A DNA stretch of 64,000 nucleotides from Aquabacterium sp. (GTDB lineage: Bacteria; Pseudomonadota; Gammaproteobacteria; Burkholderiales; Burkholderiaceae_C): assembly GCF_030652515.1 (NCBI RefSeq), contig NZ_JAUSAR010000188.1, positions 62,001-126,000 of the forward strand. The letters are read 5' to 3'. Positions 8,182 through 19,175 of the stretch are shown here, one piece after another. The translations under genes were made by a program, and so were the position numbers. The stretch's first letter is position 1; every line of letters begins with the position of its first letter. The notes under the pieces are model-generated. The model made no database searches. It saw nothing but the letters and a program-made list of their open reading frames with translations, and was not told the origin of the DNA.

Positions 8182-10344
8182 CTACCTTAAAAAGCGCAGC
8201 CACTCAAAATGCTGCACCGCCAGCGGCCCGAAACCCACGATCGTCAAGCTGACCGACATCACCACGATGGGCAGGATCCAGCGCTCGTAACGGTGCACGA
8301 AGCTGGCATTCTCGACTTCGTGATCGGACTTGTCGATTTCGTCTTCGCCCACCACCTGGCGGGTCAGCAACTGGTTGAGCGCCACGGGCGGTAGCAAGTA
8401 CCCCAGCTCGAAGGCCACCAGCACCATCATCCAGAAGTGCACCGGGTCGATGCCGTTGCGGTAGGCGATGGGGGCCAGCGTGCCCGACACCAGGAAGATG
8501 GCGCCAATGGGCTCCATGAACATGCCCAGGACAACCTTCGCGATCATCAGGAAGGCCATGGCGGCCCAGACGCTGGAGAAGTGGTGTGGGGCCAACTCAA
8601 TGATTTCGGAGCGCTCCACCACGCCACCCACGGTCTGCGACAGCATCATCAGTCCGATGTAGGCGCCGATGTGCGAAACAGTTTCGGTGGTGGCCGAGCG
8701 GATGGAGGCTTCAACACCAACTTGCCGGTGTGCGGCGTAGCTGGGCTGGTGGGACTTTGGCTTGGCGGGCTCTCGGGCGGCCAGGATCTTGTCCAGGGTC
8801 AGCACCACAATCATCAGGACCGGGATGATGGTGGGGGCGGAGATCTCGTTGAGGGGGGTTTCCAGGGCGAAGCTGTAGAAGCCCACCACGGCCATCACCG
8901 CAGCCACATGGGGCAGCAGGGGCACGAGTTGGCGCAACATCTCGGGCAGCGCAATCCTGGCGGGCGTGATGTTGGAGGGCTGCGTGCGACGCATCTGCGA
9001 GGCGATGAAGAACATGGTCGAGGTCAGCACGAAGACGTAGCCACCCCAATGGAAGAGCTGGTCCGACGTCACCTCCTTGTTGAGCATGGTGATGCCCACC
9101 ACCAGCAGGCTCGGGCGCAGCACCACGCCCAGCGAGCCGGACATGGCGGTGGCGGCCAGGGCGTACTGGCTGCTGCCCCCCACGGCGCGCACCTCGTGGT
9201 AAATGATGGCACCTGCCGCGATCACGAACACGCCCGAGGCACCGGAATAAGCAGTGGGCAGCGCGGCGGCCAGCAGGATCAGGTAGGTCAGCAACTCTGG
9301 TGAGAACTTCCAGGGCCGCAGGGTGTTCATGAACAGATCCACCAGGCGGCTTTGCTTGAGCAGCATGCCGGCCCAGATGTACAGCGCCAGTTGCAGGGGC
9401 AGGTTGGGGATGTCCATCAGTTTGCTGACGTAGATGGCCAAGCCAGACGGGTGGTCGTGCAGCAGGAAGTAGATGCCGGAGATGAGGCCCATGCTGGCGA
9501 ACAAGGGCATCGACTGCAGGCCCTGGCCCCAGGTGCCCACGCCCTTGGTAACGGCTGTGACGGGCCTGGCCAACTGGTAAACGCTGATCACCAGCAGCAC
9601 GCCGAACAGCACTATCCACAGGTAGTACAGCCAAGGGTGTTCAATGGGCACGCCTGCTTCGACCGAGATCTGTTGGTAGCGGACGGCCGACTGCAGCAGC
9701 AGCGCCGAGGCCATCGTCATGGTGATGGATTGCACGCGGTAGTCGCGCTCGAACTTGGGTGGGCGCAGACAGATGTGGTGAAAGCCCAGGGTGGTGGCGA
9801 TGGACGTCACGGTGAGTAGCAACAGCAAAATCAGCGGCCGGTTCTCGCTGCCAAAGTGGAACAGGCCGAAGAAGCTGGTCTCCACCGTGCGGTAGGCCAC
9901 GATGGCCGGGGTGATGTGCTTGACCACCTGCTCGTACAGCGCGTGCCGGGCCTGGCACTGCGCCACCGTGGACTCGACCGATTGGCGCAGCAGGGTCGGG
10001 TCCATGGCCTGTTCGGTGAACAGTCCGTCGATGTCGTCGTCGACCGTGCTTTTGCGGGAGCGTTCGGCCTGCAGGCGCCCGACCTCGGCATCGACGTTCA
10101 GTTGCGGGTCGCAGGTTGGGCGAACGGGGTCGGCTCGCATCATGAAGTATTGAACGTGGCCCCGGTCGTCGTGGAACAGGATCTCGCCAAATTTCAGCAA
10201 CTGGCCGTGGATCATCTCGCCGGTGCCGATGAGCAGGATCAGCAGCAAGAGCGTGATGGTGGGCAGGCTGATCAGCCATTCTGAGGCGGTTCGCCCCAGC
10301 AGCCGAGGCATGGCCAGGGCGGGTGTGCTCGTTGTCGTAGTCAT
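8182..10344 (-). CDS. TRAP transporter fused membrane protein (DctQ-like + DctM) with extra periplasmic segment
   Basis: 720-residue polytopic protein. The C-terminal ~450 residues match the large TRAP permease (DctM), with repeated helices and Gly/Pro-rich blocks such as TAYSGASGVFVIAAGAIIYHE and FMEPIGAIFLVSGTLAPIAYRNGIDP. The N-terminal part has a helix near 27-43, then about 130 hydrophilic residues (including FHDDRGHVQYF and a Cys pair in PTCDPQ and VAQCQ) before the next helices, which together stand for the small DctQ subunit. TRAP systems import carboxylates or other organic acids with sodium and normally need a periplasmic binding protein (DctP); none is encoded near it here. An AGGAGA ribosome site precedes the ATG. 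It could work with a distant binding protein or with its own periplasmic segment. Confidence 0.85.
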   Translation of the reverse strand: MTTTTSTPALAMPRLLGRTASEWLISLPTITLLLLILLIGTGEMIHGQLLKFGEILFHDDRGHVQYFMMRADPVRPTCDPQLNVDAEVGRLQAERSRKSTVDDDIDGLFTEQAMDPTLLRQSVESTVAQCQARHALYEQVVKHITPAIVAYRTVETSFFGLFHFGSENRPLILLLLLTVTSIATTLGFHHICLRPPKFERDYRVQSITMTMASALLLQSAVRYQQISVEAGVPIEHPWLYYLWIVLFGVLLVISVYQLARPVTAVTKGVGTWGQGLQSMPLFASMGLISGIYFLLHDHPSGLAIYVSKLMDIPNLPLQLALYIWAGMLLKQSRLVDLFMNTLRPWKFSPELLTYLILLAAALPTAYSGASGVFVIAAGAIIYHEVRAVGGSSQYALAATAMSGSLGVVLRPSLLVVGITMLNKEVTSDQLFHWGGYVFVLTSTMFFIASQMRRTQPSNITPARIALPEMLRQLVPLLPHVAAVMAVVGFYSFALETPLNEISAPTIIPVLMIVVLTLDKILAAREPAKPKSHQPSYAAHRQVGVEASIRSATTETVSHIGAYIGLMMLSQTVGGVVERSEIIELAPHHFSSVWAAMAFLMIAKVVLGMFMEPIGAIFLVSGTLAPIAYRNGIDPVHFWMMVLVAFELGYLLPPVALNQLLTRQVVGEDEIDKSDHEVENASFVHRYERWILPIVVMSVSLTIVGFGPLAVQHFEWLRFLR

Positions 10345-10489
10345 GTGGTCTCCTGGCGAGGGTGCATCGGGGCACCGTCTCTTGTGTGTGTTTTCGCCAG
10401 GGCAATATAGAGATGCAGATGATCCGGTTCCAGCACCTTGGGACGAACGGCTGCTGCGTGTCGCGAACGGTACCTGGAGGGCGTGAACG

Positions 10490-10513
10490 AAAAAAGGGCC
10501 CCGAAGGGCCCTT
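10490..10513 (-). terminator. Rho-independent terminator of secA
   Basis: Perfect 8-bp stem AAGGGCCC / GGGCCCTT around a TTCG tetraloop (minus strand), followed by a run of six T residues at 10495-10490. It lies 20 bp beyond the secA stop codon. Confidence 0.9.
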
Positions 10514-10532
10514 GCTTTGAACGGGTGTCAGC

Positions 10533-13277
<2,745 letters not shown>

Positions 13278-13368
13278 GGAAGCGTTTAGAGAGAACCGGA
13301 GCCAAAAAGTGTAGCACCAGGGTGATGGCGCTTCGTGTCCAAGGGTTCGCCCCTACAATCAGCCCGGC

Positions 13369-13734
13369 ATGCACCTCTCCCGCTTCAGCGGCACCGCCGC
13401 TTCGTCCACCAGCATCGCGCGAGTCCTTGTGCTCGCCGCGGCGCTGCTGTGCGCGCAGTGGGTGGGGATGCTGCACCGGATTGACCATGCCGGTGGCCAG
13501 GCCCATCTGCAGCAGGCGCATGGTCAATCTGACAGTTCGCCCGCCAGCCCGTCTTCGCTTTCGCATTCTTGCGTGGTGTTCGATGGGGCTTACCTGGCGG
13601 ATTGGTTGCCCACCGCCTTGGTGGGGTTCTGCGCGGAGCACAGGGCCCATGTGCTGCCGTCCGCCATCGGCTTCGCGTCGTGGCAAGGCCTGTTCTTCGG
13701 CCATTTCCAGCCGCGTGCCCCGCCCGCTGCCTGA
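13369..13734 (+). CDS. Small secreted His-rich protein upstream of the TonB receptor
   Basis: 121-residue protein of unknown function. An N-terminal signal peptide or membrane helix is visible (hydrophobic ARVLVLAAALLCAQWVGML, about 17-35). The rest has many histidines (LHRIDHAGGQAHLQQAHG, LSHSCV, AEHRAHV, GHFQ) and three cysteines, suggesting metal binding. A TACAAT -10-like element at 13354-13359 ends only nine bases before the ATG, so the mRNA may be almost leaderless. It is read in the same direction as the TonB receptor 110 bp downstream and the two could share a transcript. I recall similar small proteins beside metal receptors in relatives, but no function is established here. Confidence 0.65.
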   Translation: MHLSRFSGTAASSTSIARVLVLAAALLCAQWVGMLHRIDHAGGQAHLQQAHGQSDSSPASPSSLSHSCVVFDGAYLADWLPTALVGFCAEHRAHVLPSAIGFASWQGLFFGHFQPRAPPAA

Positions 13735-13843
13735 AGGTTCCAGCCTCACAGCCCGACCGCGCCAGCCCGCCGCTATCCCTGATGACTTGAGGGGGCCGCG
13801 CGCCGCTGCCGGTCGTTGATTGGTCCGTCAAGGAATTTTCTTC

Positions 13844-15838
13844 ATGCAGCTCCAACGCACTTTGTTGGCCAGCGCGGTTTTGTCCGTCCTGGCTTCCACC
13901 TCCTTTGCCCAAACGGCATCCCCTGTACCCGCCACCACGCCGCCCGCGCCACAACAAGAGGTGGCCTTGCCCACGGTGACCGTCACGGCCACACCTTTTG
14001 GCGCCAGTGAAGGCGCCCAGATCCTCGCCCCTGCCAAAGTCTTGTCGGGCGACGAACTCGACAACAAGATGGGCGCTTCTCTGGGTGACACGCTGTCCCA
14101 CGAATTGGGCGTGTCGGCCTCGGCCTTTGGCGCGGGCGCCTCGCGGCCCATCATCCGTGGCCTGGAAGGCTCGCGGGTCAAGATTCTGCAGAACGGCATG
14201 GACGTGTCCGACGTGTCCGGCCTGTCAAACGATCATGGCGTGACGATCGATGGCCCCACCGCCCGCCAGATCGAGATCCTGCGCGGCCCCGCCGCACTGC
14301 TGTACGGATCGGGCGCCATCGGTGGCCTGGTCAACGTGGTCAACGACCGCATCCCCACGGTGCTGGAGCCCGAGCCCACGGGTGAGGCCGAACTGCGTTA
14401 CGGCACGGTGGACAAAAGCGGCACGGCGTCCGTCTCGGCCACCGGTTCCACCGGGGCCATTGGCCTGCACGTGGATGGCAGCGCGCGCAACGCCAGCGAC
14501 TACAAGATCCCGGGCGGAGACCGATTGCCCTGGTCCTACACGCGCCAACACAGCATCGGCGTGGGCGCGTCCTACATCCAGGAGTGGGGCCACATTGGTG
14601 CCTCGGTGGGCCAGGTGGAGAGCCGCTACGGCATCCCCACGGAAGAAGGCGCGCAGATCGATCAGAAGCAAACGCGCTACGACCTGGACACCTTGGTCAA
14701 AAACCCGTTCGCGTCCTTCGAGACCTTCAAGTTCAAGCTGGGCTACACGGACTACAAGCACTCGGAGCTGGATCTGCAGGGCGTGCCCGAGACCAACTTC
14801 GCGAACCGCGCACTCGAGTCCCGTTGGGAGCTGACCCACGCGCCCGTGGCCGGGTGGCATGGCACCTTTGGCCTGCAAACCGAAGACGGCAAGTTCTCGG
14901 CACTCAGTGCAGATGGCGGGGCGCCCGACACCGTGCCGGTCACCAAATCGACCTCGGCCGCTGGGTTCCTGGTGGAAGAGCGCGACTTTGGCCCAGTGCG
15001 CATGAACGCTGGCCTGCGCTATGAAAACGTCAAGCGCAAGCCCGTGACGGGCGAGGACCGCTCATTCAACCTCACCTCGTATTCCGTGGGCGGCTTGTGG
15101 CCCTTCACGCCGGGCTATGGCCTGGGCCTGACCGTTTCGGTGGCCGAGCGCGCACCCGCCACCGAAGAGCTCTATTCAAACGGCCCGCACGATGCCACCG
15201 GCACCTTCGACATCGGCAGCGCCGCGTTCAAGAAAGAGACGTCGCAGAACTTCGAGCTGTCACTGCAAAAGACCCACGGACTGGTCCGCTGGAAGGCCAA
15301 CGTCTTCGAGAACCACGTCAAGGATTTCATCTACGGCCAGATCACCGGCAACCTGGTGGACGAGGATGGCTTGCCGGGTGGCGACTTGCGTGAGCGCGTG
15401 TTCGGCCAGGCCGACGCCGTCATCCGTGGCGCCGAGGCCGAGGTGAGCTACAACTTGCGCGGGCAGGGCCTGTCATGGCGCGGCTTTGCCGACACCTCGC
15501 GCGGTTCGCTGAACGATGGGGGCAGCTTGCCGCTGCAACCGGCCACCCGCTTCGGTGCCGACATCGGCTTCAAGCACGGGCCGTGGCGCACGGGGGCCTC
15601 GGTGATCCATGCGCAGTCGCAAGACCGCTTGGCCGCGTCTGAAACGCCCACACCTTCTTACACCCAGCTTGACGCCAACCTGTCCTACACGCAGCGCATC
15701 GGCAGCAACGACGTGACCTGGTTCCTGCTGGGCAAGAACCTGCTGAACGAAGACATCCGCTTGTCGACCTCGGTGCTCAAGGACGTGGCGCCCTTGCCCG
15801 GCCGCAACTTCATCGTGGGCCTGCGGACGCGGTTTTGA
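13844..15838 (+). CDS. TonB-dependent outer membrane receptor, ZnuD-like
   Basis: 664-residue TonB receptor. A signal peptide (1-22, cleavage near SFAQ) is followed by the plug domain (about 45-160) with the blocks IRGLEGSRVKILQNGMDVSD and GPAALLYGSGAIGGLVNVV, and a 22-strand barrel ending in the aromatic FIVGLRTRF. The plug text closely resembles the zinc receptor ZnuD of Neisseria and its Burkholderiales relatives, so zinc uptake is the first guess. Start set at 13844 because AAGGA lies nine bases before that ATG; an upstream TTG is less likely. I see no convincing Zur box upstream. The 3' end overlaps the convergent M23 peptidase gene by 29 bp. Confidence 0.88.
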   Translation: MQLQRTLLASAVLSVLASTSFAQTASPVPATTPPAPQQEVALPTVTVTATPFGASEGAQILAPAKVLSGDELDNKMGASLGDTLSHELGVSASAFGAGASRPIIRGLEGSRVKILQNGMDVSDVSGLSNDHGVTIDGPTARQIEILRGPAALLYGSGAIGGLVNVVNDRIPTVLEPEPTGEAELRYGTVDKSGTASVSATGSTGAIGLHVDGSARNASDYKIPGGDRLPWSYTRQHSIGVGASYIQEWGHIGASVGQVESRYGIPTEEGAQIDQKQTRYDLDTLVKNPFASFETFKFKLGYTDYKHSELDLQGVPETNFANRALESRWELTHAPVAGWHGTFGLQTEDGKFSALSADGGAPDTVPVTKSTSAAGFLVEERDFGPVRMNAGLRYENVKRKPVTGEDRSFNLTSYSVGGLWPFTPGYGLGLTVSVAERAPATEELYSNGPHDATGTFDIGSAAFKKETSQNFELSLQKTHGLVRWKANVFENHVKDFIYGQITGNLVDEDGLPGGDLRERVFGQADAVIRGAEAEVSYNLRGQGLSWRGFADTSRGSLNDGGSLPLQPATRFGADIGFKHGPWRTGASVIHAQSQDRLAASETPTPSYTQLDANLSYTQRIGSNDVTWFLLGKNLLNEDIRLSTSVLKDVAPLPGRNFIVGLRTRF

Positions 15839-16781
15839 CCGGTGCCTTGCCCTGCCCGGCCAGGAACTTGGCCGGGTTTTGTTGCACGCCCTCCACCAGC
15901 ACCTCGAAGTGCAGGTGGGGGCCGGTGGATCGGCCTGTGGTGCCCACTTCGGCGATGGGCTGGCCGCGTTTGACCAGGTCACCTTGGTGCACCAGCATCT
16001 TGGAGGCGTGCGCGTAGCGGGTCACCAGGCCATTGCCATGGTCCAGCTCCACCAGTAAACCATATTGCGGATGGGGCCCGGCCGACAGCACCACGCCACC
16101 GGCCGCCGCGTTGATGGGCGTGCCCACGTCGGCGGCAAAGTCCAGGCCGGTGTGCAGGGCCGGTGCGCGTGTGAAGGGATCTCGGCGGAAGCCAAAGCCC
16201 GAGCCCACCGGGCCTTCAAGCGGGGCGCTGCTGGGCACCATCAAGGCCTCCAGGCGTTTTTCAAACAGGCGCGATTCGATCAGCGTGAGGACGTCGGCAT
16301 TGCGGTCGCTCAAGGTGCCCATCTGCGCCATCTGGCTGTTCAGCGTTTCCAGTGTCGTGCTGGACGGGGTGGGTGGCTGGCGCAAGGGCACCAGCGGGCC
16401 ACCACTGGCCGACGAGGGCAAGCCCTCGATGTGTTTCAGCTCTTCGGGTTTGATGCCCGCCAGGCCAGCCACGCGTTCGTTGACGGCTTCCAGGTGCAGC
16501 AGGCGGGCCTGCATTTCGCCCACGCGTTCGGCCATGGCGTCCAGGTTCTCGCGCATGAAGCGGTCGCGCTGGGCCAGCTCCTTGCGCTCAACGTAGCGAA
16601 CCGCTTCGGAGATGATCGGCCAGTGTTCGTGCGCGGCCTTGAGCACAATGGCGTGGTAAAAGCCCAGAGACGCCAGCATCAGCGGCACCAGCAAGGCCAG
16701 CACGGCCAAGCCCAGTGACCACGGGGTGAACTGCAACACCCGGGTGCGGGCCAGGGAGCTGGTGGTGAACAGAATTTGCAT
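15810..16781 (-). CDS. M23 family metallopeptidase (LytM domain)
   Basis: 323-residue membrane-anchored murein hydrolase or murein-binding factor. A single transmembrane helix (about 21-44) is followed by a coiled-coil region (60-185) and a C-terminal LytM domain. All zinc ligands are present: His210 and Asp214 (HTGLDFAA) and His289/His291 (GPHLHFE), so it is predicted to be an active endopeptidase acting on cell-wall peptides. In related genomes this gene lies near secA and a DUF721 gene, as here. Its 3' end overlaps the TonB receptor gene by 29 bp in convergent orientation. It diverges from the DUF721 gene with 40 bp between starts. Confidence 0.92.
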   Translation of the reverse strand: MQILFTTSSLARTRVLQFTPWSLGLAVLALLVPLMLASLGFYHAIVLKAAHEHWPIISEAVRYVERKELAQRDRFMRENLDAMAERVGEMQARLLHLEAVNERVAGLAGIKPEELKHIEGLPSSASGGPLVPLRQPPTPSSTTLETLNSQMAQMGTLSDRNADVLTLIESRLFEKRLEALMVPSSAPLEGPVGSGFGFRRDPFTRAPALHTGLDFAADVGTPINAAAGGVVLSAGPHPQYGLLVELDHGNGLVTRYAHASKMLVHQGDLVKRGQPIAEVGTTGRSTGPHLHFEVLVEGVQQNPAKFLAGQGKAPVKTASAGPR

Positions 16782-16821
16782 GCAACGAACCTTTCGCCGA
16801 CCTGATTTTCATGAGCCGCCC

Positions 16822-17151
16822 ATGAGCCGCAAGACCACCTTCAACTTCAAGCCCAGCGTGCCCGACGTGCCTGGGCTGACGGCGGCTTTGTCAAAGGCCA
16901 CGCCCTTGGTGAGCTTGTTGCAGCGGCTGGAAGCTTCCAAGCAGTGCCTGGAGGCCGTGCGGGCAATCCTGCCAGCCGGGTTGGCTGCCCATGTGCGCCC
17001 TGGCCCCCTGGACGAAGAAGGCTGGACCTTGCTGGCCGCCAACTCAGCCGTTTCGGCCAAGTTGCGGCAGCTGCAGCCGCATCTCATGGAGGCGCTGCGT
17101 CAAAAGGGGCTCAAGGTTAACGCAATCCGGGTTCGTGTACAAACCCAGTGA
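16822..17151 (+). CDS. DUF721 / DciA-like protein
   Basis: 109-residue DUF721 protein. The C-terminal half has the family pattern EGWTLLAANSAVSAKLRQLQPHLMEALRQKGLKVNAIRVRV, a small KH-like fold. DciA proteins of this family help load the replicative helicase DnaB in bacteria without DnaC, so a replication role is possible; betaproteobacterial short forms are less studied. Start placed at 16822 because the preceding in-register ATG at 16811 runs into a stop at once. It diverges from the M23 gene and converges on the FAD reductase gene. Confidence 0.75.
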   Translation: MSRKTTFNFKPSVPDVPGLTAALSKATPLVSLLQRLEASKQCLEAVRAILPAGLAAHVRPGPLDEEGWTLLAANSAVSAKLRQLQPHLMEALRQKGLKVNAIRVRVQTQ

Positions 17152-17166
17152 AAACACCGGGCTAGC

Positions 17167-18342
17167 TCAGATCCACAAAGGCGGGATCAGTGCGGCCAAA
17201 GCCTGGCGTTGGCTCACGGCCTTGCCTTGCAGGGCAAAGCCCAGCAATTGCTCAGGCTGACCTGGGGCCGTGAAGCGGGCTTCCAGGGCATCGTCCGTGG
17301 TGGTCACGGTCCATTCACCCTGCGCATCCAGCGGAGGCGGGCACACCACGGTGGGGCAAGCGGGCGTTTTCACGATCACCGGCATGGCGGGGTAGGCCAC
17401 GGGTGTTTTCTGTCCGGCCAGGCCTGCCGCCAAGGCGCGAGCCTGCTGCATCAGCGGCAGCACATAGGGCAGGGTGTGCCCATCGACCTCGGCGCAATCG
17501 CCCACGGCGTAGACGTGCTCGGAGCTGGTCGCCAGGTGCCTGTCTGCCACGATGCCACGGTTGACCTGCAAGCCAGCGCTGGCTGCCAAGGCCGTGCGGG
17601 GCTTCAGGCCAATGGCCGACAGCACCAGGTCGGTCTTGAAGGTCGAGCCATCCGTCAGGGTGACTTGCAGGCCCGGGCCATCGCTGGCCAGGTCGACCGA
17701 TTGCATGGCCACGCCAAAGCGGAAGCGCGCACCAGCGGCTTCCAACTTGGTCTGCAAATTCAGGCTGGCGGCTTCGGGCAGCAGGCGGCCCAAGGCGCGG
17801 TCGGCCAGGTCCAGCACCGTGGGCTCGATGCCGCGGTGCAGCAGGTCGTTGGCGAACTCGCAGCCAATCAGGCCCGCGCCCAGGATGGTCACGTGCTTGA
17901 CGCCATCGGGGTGGTCCAGCGCCTCAGCAAACTTGGCGAAATCGTCCAGGTCGTTCACCGACAGCACGCTGTCAGCGGCGTTGCCTTTCAAAGGCAATCG
18001 GATCGGGTCGGCGCCCATGGCCAGGACCAGGTCGCGGTAGGGCAGCACTTCGCCGCTGTTCAACAACAAGGTGCGGGCCTGGGTGTCCAGGCGCTCGACC
18101 GTGCTGTGGGGCAGCACCCGTGCATTGATCTCGGCGCCAATCTTGTCGGCGGCCTTCATCACCAGCGTGGCGGCCGTTTTCTTGCCGGCCAGCGCGTTGG
18201 ACAACATGGGCTTGGAATAAAAGCCCGCGTGGTCGCGGCTGACCACCACGATGGGCACTTGCGCGTCCAGCTTGCGCAACTCGCGGGCCACGTTGTAGCC
18301 CGCCAGGCCAGAACCAATGATGACGACCGAATCAGACGACAT
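17167..18342 (-). CDS. Rubredoxin-NAD(P)+ reductase (FAD-dependent)
   Basis: 391-residue FAD/NAD(P) oxidoreductase. The FAD site GSGLAG is at 10-15, the NAD site GAGLIG at 155-160 and the second FAD motif YAVGDCAEV near 285. This domain plan fits rubredoxin reductases of the AlkT/RubB type. It lies 15 bp downstream of a rubredoxin gene, which is itself downstream of rubrerythrin, so it likely passes electrons from NAD(P)H to rubredoxin and on to rubrerythrin for peroxide reduction. All three genes read in the same direction with short gaps and form an operon. Specificity for NADH or NADPH cannot be told from sequence. Confidence 0.88.
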   Translation of the reverse strand: MSSDSVVIIGSGLAGYNVARELRKLDAQVPIVVVSRDHAGFYSKPMLSNALAGKKTAATLVMKAADKIGAEINARVLPHSTVERLDTQARTLLLNSGEVLPYRDLVLAMGADPIRLPLKGNAADSVLSVNDLDDFAKFAEALDHPDGVKHVTILGAGLIGCEFANDLLHRGIEPTVLDLADRALGRLLPEAASLNLQTKLEAAGARFRFGVAMQSVDLASDGPGLQVTLTDGSTFKTDLVLSAIGLKPRTALAASAGLQVNRGIVADRHLATSSEHVYAVGDCAEVDGHTLPYVLPLMQQARALAAGLAGQKTPVAYPAMPVIVKTPACPTVVCPPPLDAQGEWTVTTTDDALEARFTAPGQPEQLLGFALQGKAVSQRQALAALIPPLWI

Positions 18343-18357
18343 GGGGTGATTTCTCTT

Positions 18358-18522
18358 TCAGATCTCGATCATCTCGAAGTCGGACTTGCCGACGCCGCAA
18401 TCGGGGCAGGTCCAGGTGTCGGGCACGTCGGCCCACAGGGTGCCGGCGGCGATGCCTTCGCTGGGGATACCAGCGGCTTCGTCATACACAAAACCGCAAA
18501 CGACGCATTGGAAGGTCTTCAT
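18358..18522 (-). CDS. Rubredoxin
   Basis: 54-residue iron protein with the two Cys pairs that hold a single FeS4 centre: Cys6/Cys9 (CVVCGFVYD) and Cys39/Cys42 (CPDCG). Length and pattern are classical. Start at the ATG at 18522; an upstream in-frame start would add 16 non-family residues. It sits between rubrerythrin (51 bp upstream) and the reductase (15 bp downstream), as an electron carrier between them. Confidence 0.95.
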   Translation of the reverse strand: MKTFQCVVCGFVYDEAAGIPSEGIAAGTLWADVPDTWTCPDCGVGKSDFEMIEI

Positions 18523-18573
18523 TTCGCAAACTTTCAAAAACAGGGGGTGGATTCTGAGGCAAAAAGCCAATTT

Positions 18574-19059
18574 TCAGGCCGAAATCTTGTCCAGCACGGC
18601 TTGGTAAGCGTTGGCATGGCGTTCTTCCACCTTGGTCAGGGCGGCAAAACGCTTGGCGGCTTTCTCCAGCACGGCCTTGAACTGCGCGGCGTGTTCCTTC
18701 GATTCGGCGATCTGCTCATCGATTTCTTTCACGGCCGCGTCATGCCCTTCAGCCACGGCGGCGTTGCGAAAACCGGGGTACATGGTGGTGAACTCATAAG
18801 TTTCACCCTCGATGGCGAACTGCAGCGCCTTGGCCGGGGTCATGTTGGCCTTGGGGAACAGCAAATCCAGGTGGCCGAAGGCGTGCATCACCTCCTGGTT
18901 GGCGGTTTCTTCAAAGTGTTTGGCGGTTTCCTCGTCGCCCATCTCGCGGCACAGCTTGGCGAAATAGCGGTATTTGATGTGGGCCATGGATTCGCCTGCG
19001 AAGGCGGCCTCCAGGTTGTGGATGGTGACCGAGGCGGGGTCGTGGAAGGGGCTGGCCAT
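18574..19059 (-). CDS. Rubrerythrin (ferritin-like domain only)
   Basis: 161-residue diiron protein. Probable ligands are Glu23 (AGESMAH), Glu56 and His59 (EVMH), Glu86/Glu89 (GETYEF) and Glu145-His148 (EERH), giving a four-helix ferritin-like domain. The C-terminal rubredoxin domain of classical rubrerythrins is absent; instead a separate rubredoxin is encoded next in the operon. The predicted role is reduction of hydrogen peroxide with electrons delivered through that rubredoxin. AAGGA is six bases from the ATG. The upstream 115 bp is AT-rich, see the regulatory entry. Confidence 0.93.
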   Translation of the reverse strand: MASPFHDPASVTIHNLEAAFAGESMAHIKYRYFAKLCREMGDEETAKHFEETANQEVMHAFGHLDLLFPKANMTPAKALQFAIEGETYEFTTMYPGFRNAAVAEGHDAAVKEIDEQIAESKEHAAQFKAVLEKAAKRFAALTKVEERHANAYQAVLDKISA

Positions 19060-19070
19060 GTGTGGTCCTT

Positions 19071-19175
19071 TGTTGTCAGGTGGGTGGCAGTGAATGCCAA
19101 TGAGCTGACTTTAGGCTTTGCTGATAATTAACAAAAGGCAATCAACTTAATGTCATCGATTTGTTTTGACTATGA
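19071..19175 (-). promoter_or_regulatory. AT-rich upstream region of the rubrerythrin operon
   Basis: The only non-coding DNA ahead of the operon. It is markedly AT-rich compared with flanking genes and contains an imperfect dyad AATCGAT...AGTTGATT (minus strand, about 19137-19162) and ATAG...AAAT spacing that loosely recalls LysR/OxyR-type sites. No consensus match is good enough to name the regulator. Confidence 0.35.

Noticed and set aside
8385-8396. GGCGGTAG-like ops/JUMPstart element
   Set aside because: Lies inside the TRAP coding sequence with no glycan genes downstream, so a chance match.
13278-13368. Zur box upstream of the small protein and receptor
   Set aside because: No sequence resembling the palindromic Zur consensus was found in the 91 bp.
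17209-19131. 640-codon plus-strand frame over the reductase-rubredoxin-rubrerythrin genes
   Set aside because: Antisense to three clear genes and of antisense-like composition.
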